DNA of 64,000 nucleotides from Ophioderma brevispina. Lineage: Eukaryota > Echinodermata > Ophiuroidea > Amphilepidida > Ophiodermatidae. This document shows, piece after piece, positions 1 through 13,673 of this stretch. The stretch lies in NCBI GenBank assembly GCA_023653785.1, contig JAMKCH010022324.1:49965-113964 (forward strand), read 5' to 3'. The translations under genes and the position numbers were made by a program. Position 1 is the first letter of the stretch. Each line of letters starts with the position of its first letter. Under the pieces are notes generated by a model. The model was not told the origin of the DNA. It saw only the letters and a list, made by a program, of their open reading frames with translations, and searched no databases.

Positions 1-2403
1 ATTATGAAGGAAAATTAACAATGGCAAACAATTTAATTGGTGGCCAGCTGAGTATCTGTTGTTAAAAGCCATGGCCCGACGTTAAGACCTTGTCCCAGAA
101 CCCCGATTGTTAACGGCAAGTGCAAAATAATTGTATCTGTGGAAAACTGCTAATTTTTTCTTATTTACCCTGTGAAGACTAGTTTTAGTAAGTTATGAGC
201 AGAATGTGCCCGTTTTGTCACCCAATTATTAATAGAATCTTATAAATCGTGTTTTTAGCTGTCATATTAAAACGGATGGAAATATTGGTGCAAAACTTTG
301 CACATGGGGTTTTGGGGTTAAAACAAAAAAACAACGTACAAAAATAAAAAAAATGAAAGTTTTACATACTTAAATTGTGCCATTTCCCAGTTAAGTTTAT
401 AACGGCAATACTTCTTCGCTCACAATTTCATGTTCCTTTTGTAATTTTTCCATACACAGATCTCTATTGACAGTCTCAGTATCAATTTCTGCTTGTACAT
501 CCACATACATATTCATATCGCCTCTCGTCCAATAGATCATTTGCGTGACCATCCTTACACTAAAGTCTGATCATATTTATGGTGGGGGAATCTTTTCCAA
601 GATCTTGGGGGGTGGGGTTGTTTTAAAGGGAAAACATTTTTCTTTGTCAGAAAAATGTGATCACTGGGGGATCATATTTTTGGACACAGCACAAAGGGGA
701 TAATCCAAAAATTTTACAAATCTTCCAATCCCTCCCCAAAATCCATTAGCATTAAAATATTGACGTCATCAACACCTTCGGCATTGCCTCTTACATCTCA
801 TGATGTGGCGGGCCCTTGCTATGCACCATAACAGACCAATCAACTTTGCTGTACTTCACGTAGTGTTGGCTAACCAGTGGAAAACCACTTCCGTTCTTTA
901 AACCATACGCACATTCTAAAGACAGACAAAATTGCTGAAAGTACTGTGAATGGACTGTATACAACCATATCAATGGTACGATGCCATTTTTCCACCAACA
1001 ACCAGTTAAGTACCACTCAGATATTTCACCTATTTCTTAATTGTTTTAAATGTCATTGAATTAATCATTGAAAATGAAAGGTCGTCCTTCCACTTGGGTT
1101 ATCCACAGGTAATGAAGGGCCGCCACTACCTTTTACACCACTATTGTTACAGTTACGACTGCCGCATTTAATACTATAGTTTAGCAGCGCACGACGTCAT
1201 ACTCGCGCTGGACAAAGTGCACGCACTGTGCGGAATGATAAATAGTCAATTCTCGACCCACACCGCTAAATGAGCAAGCTATAAATGGTTATAATGATGA
1301 TAGCAACAAAATTCACAAGGCATAAGAATCTAATTGCACATGTGCCAACAATTTTGGTCCACTTGTGTGTTAAGGAGATGTGTTAAGAATGCGGAGGGGT
1401 CGAGAGATTTTTGGGACATCTATATTGTGTCATACGTAGTGAATTCATAGATATGGGGTGATCCCCATGGTGTACCTTGTACTGCTTACAGAAATACATT
1501 GCGATTGCCTATTTTTGTTTGTAATTAAATATCATTTCCAGAAGTTCCAAATATTAAAAATCGGCTGAATTTTCTCCTCCTATAGTGGGTGGAAAAATAC
1601 AATTTCACAAATTGTACTCGGGAAAGACATAATGGTGTGCTCAGCTTAATCCTTAAAGGTGGGAGTATTTTTGATAAAGCTTTTGTTTCAGTTCGTGCAA
1701 GCGTTTGCAAAATCACAGTGGAGATCCGTTTTAACCACTGATAGTTTTACAATTAGTGCAAAATCCGAATTCCATATTTTTAGGGACACAAGCTGTTCAT
1801 GTGAAATCTCTCGTTGTACCCTTTAAGAAAAATGCAGGTTTTCCTGTCATGTTCTTGAAAAGTTTCCTCTCTATGTCTGCTAGGGATTTGTAGCTTTATA
1901 TCCGTACAGAAATAAAACAGTCACAAAAAAGTTTCAACACACCAAATCCCCACAAAAAGTTAACCATTTTTTTTAAAGCGTCACCAATTTTTTTAAAAGC
2001 TATGCTAGAGCCATCCAGCAGTAAGCTTTAAGTTTGACACACTTTCCATGAAGTAATATACACATTTCAAATAGGAATTCAGTACTATGAAACCCAAGAT
2101 TCATACATTTCGGCTATGCATACCCCCCCTTGTTTGACTGAGATACAGAACTCTCATGAAGGGAGGGACCCAACAAAAAACGGTCTCTGCTCATTTCTCG
2201 GTCTGTGGACCCCCTTTTCCACCCTCCCAGGCCCAGCTCGTAAAGCTCAAGGGGAGGTAATTCTAAGCCACAATTAAAGATTGAATAAGAATTTGGCTGT
2301 ACTACAAAACAATTGGGGGTGCAAATGGGGGAAATGGGAGCCAGCAAAATGACGCATCAAGAATGTACAGACAGGTCTAACTGTTTACCACACATTCTGA
2401 CTT
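1..2403. repeat. Copy 1 of a 2.4-kb duplicated segment (no gene)
   Basis: This block aligns along its whole length with 11320-13673 in the same orientation. Shared landmarks include the stretches near 250 and 11575, 1130 and 12430, and 2360 and 13640. The copies differ mainly by one- to few-base insertions and deletions, many in homopolymers. The match stops at about 2403, where the flanks diverge. It may start left of the window. No conserved coding sequence is visible. The block includes a degenerate member of the TTAAAGG-ended element family (about 1380-1826). Confidence 0.9.
1380..1826 (+). mobile_element. Degenerate TTAAAGG-family MITE (in duplicate copy 1)
   Basis: The right end reads TCTCGTTGTACCCTTTAAG and the left end retains TCGAGAGATTT, matching the termini of the better copies at 24294 and 36647. 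The internal segment 'tttcacaaattgtac...cttaatcctt' is shared with those copies. The left terminus is damaged relative to its partner at 12689, so the boundary is approximate. Confidence 0.55.
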
Positions 2404-5400
2404 GTTCCGAACTTTTAGTTTAAACAGTGCAGGCCCAATAATGGTAGGTCATCCTGGGGTAAACTTCCCCAGTGCACAGATTTTTTGTTACAAAATTGTG
2501 TGACATTGTTCAGCTTGCCCTATTTTACATACGTTTGGCACAAAAAGTATCTCGGCATATTTTTCAATCAGAATTGTGCCAAAGTCCGAAAATTTTGAAA
2601 GTGTTCGAAATAATACCTTTTGTTACCTAGGTCTTGCTCTTTCATTTAACACCCCACTTGGAAAGAGCGTGCAAAAATGATTGCGATAGACGCCCGAAAT
2701 ACATAAAACCCCCCCAACCAAACTATTCAGTTTCACTTTTTCAATGGTCCATACTGTGTGGTACAGCGCACAATGTGTGTATTGATTGAGGGTTTCCAAC
2801 TGAAGAGGCCAAAAGCCTACTTTGCATTTGATTGTGGTCAGCGTGTTCAGTCGCATTACACTGCAATGCCATTGAAAATCCAAAACGACACCTGCAAAGA
2901 ACTCTTAGTTTTGGGGTTTTAACATATTTCAGGTTTTCTATTTTGCCATTTTGCACGCCTTTTTTAACAATCAATGTTGATGAAAGAACAAAACCTGGGC
3001 ACAAATGTAATACTTGAAACTTTCAATTAATCAGGATGTGGCACACTACAATCGAAAAACATGATGCGAGATACATTGTCTGCTAACGTATTTGGCATTA
3101 GGTTGATTCTTTCGTGGGCAAAATGTAATAGATTATACCATTTTCTACAAAATCTGAGCAATTGGGATAAATTTTGCCCCAGTATGACCTTGAACCTTAT
3201 TAGGGCTGAAGCATTGTAACTAAAGTTCAGAACCAAGACAAGCTATACCTTTTTAACCTTATAGTGAGACAAACACGTTGGTGTATCCTTTAAACCAATA
3301 ACTTCAGTCAAATTTTACCCCTGTATGTTTACAAATTCTGATTCAGCCATTGATCTATATATTACCAGTGGATTCAGGACACTTCAAACTATAGAAAATA
3401 AACAACTTCAACCTTCCCCAAACTTTAAGAATATGATTCTCATTTGTAAATCCAGTATGCGGTGCCACCAACCATCTGCATGATCCTAGGCCCTCTACAA
3501 CATATTGTGGGGGCCAAAATCTGCTTCTTTTAAAAAACCGATTCCCTTTATTTCGTGAAACCAATGTTGATAGGAGGCACAAACTAGTCATCATTCTTTG
3601 TGCAATCTCTGCAATAACTTTTTTTTTGGTGCAAGTCCTAAAATAAACTCCATTGCCATATAAAAATCTCATAGGTTTCATCAGAGACATTTTTCTGGTT
3701 TCATTCTAAGCTCGAATGTCATCTGGTCAGGCGACTCTAGCGGTCTGGACATATCTTTTGTGGGACTCATTTGAGGGTTGACTAACAGTAGGCCCCAATT
3801 CACTCATGCATTTTTTGCCATTATGAGACTCCAAAATCTATCACCAATACATTCCCACAAGAATAAGGTCTAAAATCAATTCCACTTCCCATGTAGATAC
3901 AGCAGAATTTCATGACCGCATCTAACAGTAACCTACAAAACTTCCCAACTCCGAGTTGCATTTTCCCAATTTCACAAAATTTTCTAAAAACTACAACATG
4001 TAATTTGGGCCAGCCCCTGGCAAGATGGCAGTCGAACGTGACGCAGATGACCTTTTGTCCATGACCTTGACATCATGCACATATGAAAGAACCCATATTA
4101 CAACTTAAACCCCAAGTCTGGTTTCAATCGGACGTCAACTTTTCGAAGGAGACCTGAAAAATGAAAACCTAACCTGTTAGAAAAGAATAAAAACAAAACT
4201 GGAAAAACACACATAAGGACATGCGTGCCTTCGCAATATCCCCCTCTGCTTTGTAAGCCAGGGGGATAAAAAGAGGCCATTTTTGACCATTTGGCAAATT
4301 TGCCACCCCCCAAAAAAAAACCTATTGGGGGCAGTTTGGCTGTCCGCAGCAAAGACCCCTATTTGTGGCTTACGAAGTAAGTCTATAACAGAGTGCTGGG
4401 TGATAGATCAATATGTGCATCAAACTTTATTTCCAATGACGACACAGTATGAAAAACAAAAACAGTGAGATGGAGGAGTCGAGCAAAGGTCTATAGGCCC
4501 AAAACCACTCACCCCCTTGGAAACATGAAACACGCATAGACAGGCATAACGATCAAGAAAGCCAGAAGTGTTACATTGTAATCCCCTGAACACATTCCTT
4601 GTTAGACTAGTCAATATCTTGGGTCCTGTAGTTGTCTGGTGACTCTTTGCATTATTGTTAGTAGGGGCTCTACCAAGAAACAGGGAACCATTTGTGGACA
4701 TCAAGGTCAGTAAACTGTCAAGTGTAGTGGTGGCCTGGATGTTTGTTTTGGTATAGATAGCCAGGGTCACTCAGACACTGTCACACCAGTTCTTTAATTA
4801 TATATAGCAAGCCCTTTTAATTTACCCAGGTAGGTACAGGTAGTGCAAAACATATGCTTTGTCACACATGGAGTATGTTACTCTTAAATTTAGAAAGTTT
4901 TCGTTGTATGACAACTAAAATAGGATTCTTTTCTCATTGAATGCCACTTCATCATTTTTTATGAACTATTGTTTGTGCTACTAGTGTGCATTTGTGTGGG
5001 TGATTGCATGTGTTGTGTGTGTGTGTGGAATTGGAAATTAGGTTAATGGTAAAAAAGGTGGTAGATACAATTAAAATGCGGGTATGACAGCAAAAACAAT
5101 TAAAGTACAGGTGGGGAGGGGGTTCCCACATGGGAGGAAGTATGGTTCTAACATTGGGAGGAGAGTAATGGTTTATGTCCTGCCTATAAGTCCCTCGATT
5201 TTCAAGAGGCTCTTTTTTCAGTTCCAGTGACCCCGATTTTACCATTTCATTTCCAAGACCCTACTTTCCTCCCATGTCCAAAGCCATATTCTAATCCCAA
5301 TTTTTTCTTCAAAACTCCTCAAATAGTAGCTAGAAATAGAGAGGGAGATCGCAGGCTTCATTTTCTCTTGAAATTTTCGACAACCTAGTTTCGGGACCCA

Positions 5401-8400
5401 TTTTTTTGGGGCTCAACTCAATCCCCCCCCCGGGACAGGTTTATAGAAGCCAAAATTGAAAAAAAAAACAAAGACCAAAAGTTGCAGGAGATTCCTGTTT
5501 TACAAAATTTTTTATAAGTACTTCAGTTTGACAGGCTCAGTGAATAATACTTTTTCATGAGGTTGACAGGTGGGAAAGATTTTCCTTCCTAAAAAAAGGT
5601 TGATTTGGTATAATTGGTGGCTTACAGGAAGGGGAATGCCTATACAAATGAAATGCATTTGCTTCATAACCGAACTCAGTCAGGGTTTAATACTACTCGT
5701 GACCATTCTACCGTGAGCATGTAGTTTTGCTTCTCAATTTCTGGAAATTGAAAATTGGGGAAGATGTCAATGGAAGAAGTTCTTTTCTTCAAAGTTTATA
5801 AGTTGAGAAACAGCATTATGTGTACTGAGAGTTAATTTTCTTTACTAATCGCCCTGGCCTGGGCCAGACACAAGCCCTTCCTTCCTCAATGTCATCTAAC
5901 TTTTACTGTTTAAAATTATTAAAATCTGATAGACACCCTACAATAATGGGTGCTAATCAGTGTTTACAAGGACACAGTCATATTCCATGGTGTGGTGGAG
6001 TTGTTGGTTGATGGTGGGGGTAGTCAGTAATTGATGAATACAGAGCCAATGTTGGGGGGTGAATGGAGTAGTGGCATCAGTAGTGATTCAAGTTTGTTGC
6101 CAGTAGTAGGCCACATAACTGTTAATTTGGAGCCATTGTTCCATAGTTTAGTGTTTTTCTTTTTTACTGATGAGATTTTGCATTTTTAGACAAAACAGAA
6201 ATGGATAAGATTTCCAAGTGAGCCGAAACTCATATTTTTGTTTTATAAACTATATTGGGACAATCAGTATGATTTGCAACTGTTTGACTGCCATTTAGCA
6301 ATTGAGAGCATTTCTGGGGAACCCTTTTTCAATTTATTTTTTTTTTTAAATTAAAATGAAAAGTGCATTTTACGTTAGTTTTTACTACTGGGAAACAAAC
6401 TTGATTTTTTGTTTGGCCTTAAATAACAAATGTTCCTGGCTAAGGCTATATCCCTACATCCTTTTTTCGGAATAGACTACATACCTGACGATCACAGAAA
6501 AAGAGGTATGCATTATTGGGTAATCTATGGGCAAATTTCTCCCTAAAACAAGAACGGGTCCCGCTCCTGTGAATTTTCGAAAAGTGTAAAAATCAGTTAA
6601 GGTACGTTAGAATATGGGAATTATCAACTTAGCAGGCCTTTGTGCTTGAGGCCTACCTATAAGTGTTTCACTTCATTGTACAACTCAACACCACAAATCT
6701 TGAGTAAGCCACGCATCCTTGGATGCTCTCGTTTTAGTCCCTCTGTCGTCGCCTGTCCCTGGTTTTGGAAGCGTGAGCCTTGCACCCCCATATCCAGTGC
6801 ATTTGATTTGCTCCCCCCTGGCTTTATCACCATTCCAAGTCTCCTTTGCCTAAATTGCCACCACCCCCCAAAAAAAACCTATTTGGGGGCATTTTGGCCG
6901 TCTCTCCACCCAAAGTCCCCTATTTTTTAGTCCTGTCATCGCATTGCCCCTGGTTTTGGAAGCGCGAGCCTTGCACCTATCCATTTTAATATGTGATTGC
7001 TCCCCCTGATGTATCCACATTCCAATCGTCTCCTTTGCCTAAAGCAATTGTCAATCACACCAATAAAGTCAGACAGACAACTTCAATTTTTTTACATTAT
7101 ACTTTTTGTATTTTTACACTTTCAGCCACATTGTTGTTTTTACAAAATACAACGTTACACACCTGCATTGTACATGATAACACCATGTTTACACCAACAC
7201 AAGCAGTGACCACTCCAATTGATGTTTACCCCTAAAGAATAAAAGTGGAAGGTTCCTTGTCATCTTATGAGGGTAGAAAAGAAATAGGGGTGCTTCCATT
7301 ACCAACAGAAATCATAAATATTATCTGGTTCGTCATTATGCAAAATAGCACAATATTTTCATCAATATAAAATTTCTATTAATGTGTTTTTTTTCACTAT
7401 TGTTTTTGGGAATTTGTTTTCAATGGAATAAGTGAAAATACAATCAAACTTATAAAATTGGGACAATTGCACTGTTCTACCATGAATTTAATACTTCAGA
7501 TTTGCCATTTTATTCATGATCAAGAAAAATAGTCTTTACCAAATTGTCTATATCAAAAAGAAATCTAACCTAGGTCGCACCTGTGGTTATTTTTGCTCAA
7601 TCGTTTGACATAAAAAAAACTGTTTATGAACTTTGGAAAAAAAGTGGCCAATTGTATGGCTTTAATTTACAAATCACCATGCATTGGTAATAACAATTAT
7701 ATCGGAGAATCGCAAAGGTATCTTATAAATCTACCCACAACAGCAAGTCATCGTTAGAATACAAATATCTCCGACTTGGGACACGACCTCTAGTTTAATG
7801 CAATCCTACACCCAAACCATTCATTATTGAAATCTACATGGGCCAGTGTCCTGAATCGGAGTCTACCATGTCTATTTTAATGATTGTTCCCGCCAATATT
7901 TATGTAAATAAACACGGTGGCAGCCACTCAACTCCTGCACGTACTACACATCTACAATTACCCGCCATCTAATGATAGCACAGTTCTTTGCTGCAATTTC
8001 TTGATGGTCCCGATCTTGAGTTGTGTATTTAAATAATTTTATCTCATAAGTATATTCTTCTAATTGTTGTTTCAATGGACCACATCTTGTGGCTCTTTAG
8101 TTCTAGTGATTGTTTGGGAAGTATAGGGTTAAATGAATTCAGGCTTTTTTATTGTACAGATTTACACAATTAGTATTTATTTTCAGCCCTGGGTCAGGGC
8201 CATTTTGTCATTTTCATAGTGTACAGGATTTTTTCAAAACTTGTCTTATCATGCCCGATCATAGGTGCTAGTTTTGAAGAATTGAGGGGTCCAATGAGAG
8301 GTTTCAGGATATTCCTGTCTTACTATAAAGTGTACCTAACTGCGATTCAAATTTTTCCTTGATTGTCCTTCTGGCAAGTACACTAACCAATGTAGAATGG

Positions 8401-11319
8401 ACATTGTCTGTACGCTTGCAAGATATTTTACGTGTAAGGTAATCAAACAATTATTGTTACTAGATTTTCAAAAAAGAATTTTCTTAATATTATCAGCAAG
8501 ACGTCAAAATGAAAGGGCTTTATTACAATCAATTTTGCTATAATCAGGCAGAAAATTAATGAAAATGCATTAATTCAAGCAAAATGCATTTAAAAAAAAG
8601 AGTTCAGTTTTTTAACTAAAAATCCTCATTCCTGTAAAGTTTCGCACAACATAAACATCCAAATTGTTTTCAAATAAGTAGCAATGCTAGAAAATGTACT
8701 CATTTCATTAGCTTGAAATTTGTATTTTTGCCCCTTTGTTGCAATTCACTTTTTAAGTTTGTCATGGTTGAGGAGGAGCTTAAGTGCATAAAAGCTCACC
8801 ATTTTTTAGTGTTTCACACCAGTCTCCATAAATCACAGAAAGCTAAAGACACTGTGCACACTATAAGACTGAGTCTGCCCTCTACTTGCAACAGACACTT
8901 TTTCCTATCAAACTTTTGGCTTCACTGAAAACCATAGAAATGGACATTTATTTCCAACCCCTGGCACTGCCTGCCTATCTATGGGCATCTAAGCACTATG
9001 TGATTGGTTACTTGGCAGGTTATATCATGAAAAGGAGCAAATTCAGAGATACTGTAAAATGTGGTATGGTTTACACTGAGATATAAGCACTATTTTGATT
9101 GTTTACTTTGAGGGTTCCTCATGTTGTGTTCTGTAATGAGCCAAGCGGACAACATTGTAATCATAGGTGGTCAGTGCACGGGGGTTAACTGTGTTGGCTT
9201 CTCAGGTCATCTGCCAAAATTCAGCATTTTCTAGAAATAAAACCCTACTCGTTGAAATTGTTAAGACTTACTAGTCGATACTAAAATTGTGTTAATTTCT
9301 CTTCCAATAGGAGAATTAACACAAGGACTATTTTTTTAGGTTAATCAACAATAGAGGCAAAACAAGGTTTCATAAACATCCACAAAGTTTGCCAGCAAAT
9401 TTGAAATATTACATGACTAATAGTCCTTCAAAATAATACTCCCCAAAAATGGATTGCCATAAAATGAGTGTTTGTTTCAAATTGTATAATCACCAAAGTA
9501 TTTCATTTCACTTGCATGTTTTTGAATATTATGTATCACCAAAGTATTTCATTTCACTTACATGTCTTTGAATATTATGTAAAGAAGAGATTAAAATCAG
9601 CCATAGATTTTCAAATTGTTAAAATCACAAGACAGGTAAAAATTCACTGTGAAATTAAAAAAATACTGAGCCAGAGTAGACATTTTGGTTTTTGCACAAA
9701 TTATGCATACACAATGACGTTCAAATTCAGTCTCTTTCTCAATCCTAGTGTGACCACTCAGCACAGCTTCACAAAGCAAACGCACCAGTTCCAGGAAAGA
9801 GACAATGTACATGTACATGCAAATATTTTTTTTCTTCTAAATTTTATCAGTATAAACACCAAAAAGAGGAAACTCAAGAACACAATGTAAAGCTCACGGT
9901 CAGTGGGATGCCTTTAAGGAGGTCACACAATCCGTATCACCGGTTTGACTCGGTTGTGTTCGCGAGTTTCTACTGTATAAAGCTAGGATCCACTCAAAAT
10001 GAAGTCGCCACATTTTGCTGTTTTATGTATAATACGGCATAGCATACCTTGCGTTTACGCAGAATATGTACAATACAGCTAAAATATGCACACACAAGGG
10101 CATACTTGATGCTTAATATTTACTTGTTTTTTTGTTGTTTGTTTTTGTTTTATACATTAGGCACATGTTTTAGGACCTAAAGAATGTCCCCTTTCCTTTA
10201 TGTCATTATTCCCTTCATACTTCCCTTCTATAATCACAAATCACTTCCTTACAGACCACTATAGTGTTCTATTAGTCAGGATAAATTCCCCGTCAATGCT
10301 ATATTTTATTTCTATTAAATAATATTTCCATTTCCCCCCACCACCAAGAATAATGGCACAAAAGCAGAGCACAAGCTGGTCCTCGGTTCTCCACCAAAAA
10401 CAGGAAACAACTACTGTAACAATATAGCTGACAATAGAATGGATTTGTTTACTCTCTGTACAAAACAAGGATATAACATACTTTCAGGTTTCAATGCACA
10501 AAAATACATCTACAATATCTCTTTTTATATAACGCAAACATTTTCAAATTCCTGTGCGCGCACCAACAAAAGCTATTTTTTATACAATCATAATATAATA
10601 TACTTATCAATATCAATACCCTTGTTATATATATATACATATATAACAACTATAATGGGTGGGATACGAGTTTCTTCTGCCAACTTTCCATGTGGCAGCT
10701 TTCATGTACAGCAATATATTCCAGTACCAACACACACAGTACTGAACTAACAAAAAAAATAAACTGACATAGCTGCCGGATGCCACATAAATACTAAGTG
10801 CTTCGTTGTGATGCGGTTAGCTTAAGGACTTAGTTCGCTGAGCCACAAAAGACCTTTCACTGCAGTTATTGGTTATGTTAAATACAACTGTTGTAAACAT
10901 TGTCAATTTAAGGGGAAAAAATTTCTTTAATTTCTAACATGACAAAACTGAACATTTGATGGATGCATTGAGCAGTTGCCAGTTCGTCAGAAACACCAAA
11001 TAAACGGAAAGGCGAGAAGTTCAGAACTCCTGGAGGAAATTAACCAGAGTGAGCATGGCAAGTCCCTGCTAGGACACGCAATCAGGACCTTGAAGTTGTG
11101 CACAGACAGGGACAATTTGCTTTGACAATCCACTCCAATGCACTTTTGCCAGAGAATTGCTTCACCATAATAATACAGGGCAAATTTTGCTGATTCCCAG
11201 TAAGCTCAGACTCTCCTGCAATGGGGGAAAAAAACCCTTGGGAACTCCTGATGACTTCCCAAGAGTTCCTCACTAACAGGATTCCATGCTTACAGGGAAA
11301 CCAGCAAAATCTTTAATGT
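2404..11319. other. Gene-free intergenic stretch
   Basis: I find no conserved protein, tRNA or rRNA in these 8.9 kb. All open frames are short, lack plausible domains and have the AT-rich composition of the surroundings. Minor structure: two related C-rich patches with a run of A (about 4298-4330 and 6855-6900) belonging to one interspersed repeat; a 49-bp tandem duplication at 9487; and AT-rich tracts at 6330-6360 and 10620-10650. The stretch lies 3' of the HDAC gene and may include part of its 3' UTR, but no polyadenylation site can be assigned. Confidence 0.6.
9487..9584. repeat. Two-copy 49-bp tandem duplication
   Basis: The segment 'atcaccaaagtatttcatttcact...gaatattatgta' occurs twice in succession, at 9487-9535 and 9536-9584, with only a few substitutions. 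It creates a short repetitive open frame with no sign of being a protein. Confidence 0.85.
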
Positions 11320-13673
11320 ATTATGATGAAAGGAAAAATTAACAAATGGCAAGACAATTTAAGTTGGTGCCGCTTGAGATATTTTGTTGTTAAAGGGCCA
11401 TGGCCCGATCGTTAATAGCCTCGTCCCCAGAACCCCCGATTTTACGGCAAGTGGCAAAAATAATTGTATCTGTGGAAAACTGCTAATTTTCCTTATTTAC
11501 CCTGTGAAGACTTAGGTTTGTAAGTTATGAGCAAGAATGTGCCCCGTTTTGGTCAACCAATATTAATGAATCTTATAAATCGTGTTTTTAGCTCTAACAT
11601 CAAAACGAATTGAAATATTGGTGCAAAACTTTGCAGATGGGGTTTTGGGGTGAAGGCCAAAGGCCATTCTATCAAGATGAAAGTTTTACATACTTAAATT
11701 GTGCCATTCCCTTAAGTATTATAACAGGCAATACTTCTTCCCTCACAATTTCATTGTTACCTGGTGTAATTTCCATACACATCTCTATTGACAGTCTCAG
11801 TATCAATCTGCTTGTAGCATACACATACATATTCATGAATCGCCTCATTCGTCAAAATAGATCATTTGAGTGACATCCGGACAATAAAGGACTGATCAAT
11901 ATTTATGGTGGGGGAATCTGTTTCCAAGATCTGGGGGGGTTTGTTTTAAAGGGAAACATGTTTTTGGCAGAAAAGGTGATCAACTGGGGGATCATGATTT
12001 TTGGACACAACACAAAGGGATAATCCAAAAATTTTACAAATCTTCCAATCCCGCACCACAAATCACAATTAAAATAGTTGACGTCACAAAACTTCGGCAA
12101 TTGCACTCTGCACGAGTGGGCGGGCCCTTGCTATGCACCATGGAAACAGACCAATCAGACTTGCGTACTTCACGTCAGTGTTGGGTTAACCAATGGAAAC
12201 TCCACTTCCGTTTTTACGCATCACACATTCTAAAGACAGGAAAAAATTGCTGAAGTACTGTGACAGGGACTGTAATAAAACCAGATAAATGGTAGCGATT
12301 GCCATTTCCACCAACAACCAGTTAAGTACCACTCAGATATTTCACCTATTTCTTAATTGTTATATAAATGCATTTAATCATTGAAATTGAAAGATAAGTC
12401 CTTCCACTTTGTTTAGCCAGGTAATGAAGGGCCGCCACTACCTTTTACACCACTATTGTTACAGTTACGACTGCCGCATTTAATACTATGTTTAGCAGCG
12501 GCACGACTTCATACTCGCGGCTGGACAAAGTGCATGCACTGTGCGGAATGATAAATAGTCAATTCTCGACCCAACACCGCTAAATGAGCAAGCTATAAAT
12601 GGTTATAATGATGATAGCAACAAAATTACAATGCATAAGAATGCGTAATTGCACATTTGCAACAATAATGCCCTTTTATTTAGAAGTGTTAAAAGTGCAA
12701 CGAGAGATTTTGGGACATCTATATTGTGTCATATGTAGTGAATTCATATATATAAGATCCCCAATAGATTTCTTACCTTGTATTTGGCTACAGAAATACC
12801 TTGAGATTTGCCTTTTGTTTTAAATATCATTTCCATAATTTCAATATTAAAATCGGCTGAATTTGCTCCTATAGGAAAATACAAATTCACAAATTTTGTA
12901 CCAAAGAAATAATTCTCAGCTTAATCCTTTCACATGGGGATATTTTTTGATAGAAAGCTTTCGTTCGTTCGTTCGTGCAAGTCCAAAATCACAGTGGAAG
13001 ATCCGTCTTTAACCAGCTGATAGTTTTACATTAGTGCAAAAATCAGAATTTCCATATTTTTAGGGACACCTAAGCTGTTATGTGAAATCTCTCGTTGTAC
13101 CTTTAAGAAAATGCAGGTTTTCCTGTCATGTTCTTGAAAAGTTTCCTCTCTAAGGTCTGCTAGGGTTATGTAGCATTTATATCCGTACAGAGAATAAAAC
13201 AGTCACAGAAAAGTTCAACACCAAATCCCCACAAAAAGTTACCATTTTTTTAAAGCGTACAATTTTTTAAAAGCTATGCTAGAGCCATCCAGCAGTAAGC
13301 TTTAAGTTTGACACACTTTCATGAAGTAATATACGACATGTCAAATATGGAATTCAGTACTATGAAACCCAAGATTCATACATTTCAGGCTTGCATACAC
13401 CCCTTGTTGACTGAGGATACAGAACTCTCATGAATGGAGGGACCACAAAAAACATTCTCTGCTCATTTCTCGTCTGTGGACCCATTTTCCACCCTCCCAG
13501 CTCGTAAAGCTCCAAGGGGGGAGGGTAATTCTAAAGCAACAATGATAAAGATTGAATAAGAATTTGGCTGTACTACAAAAACAATTGGGGGTGCAAATGG
13601 GGGAAGATGGGAGCCAGCAAAATGACGCATCAAGAATGTACAGACAGGTCTAACTGTTTACCACACATTCTGA
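11320..13673. repeat. Copy 2 of the 2.4-kb duplicated segment
   Basis: Direct copy of 1-2403. It begins 'attatgatgaaaggaaaaa' and ends at 'cacattctga', after which the sequences diverge. It contains a (TTCG)n-like microsatellite at about 12960-12976 that is not expanded in copy 1. No gene was recognised in it. Its element at 12689-13106 is better preserved than the one in copy 1. Confidence 0.9.
12689..13106 (+). mobile_element. TTAAAGG-family MITE (in duplicate copy 2)
   Basis: Starts TTAAAAGTGCAACGAGAGATTTT and ends TCTCGTTGTACCTTTAA, so the ends are inverted repeats of each other. The interior resembles the elements at 24294 and 36647, including 'atagatttcttaccttgtatttggctacag'. It encodes nothing. 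Confidence 0.75.
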
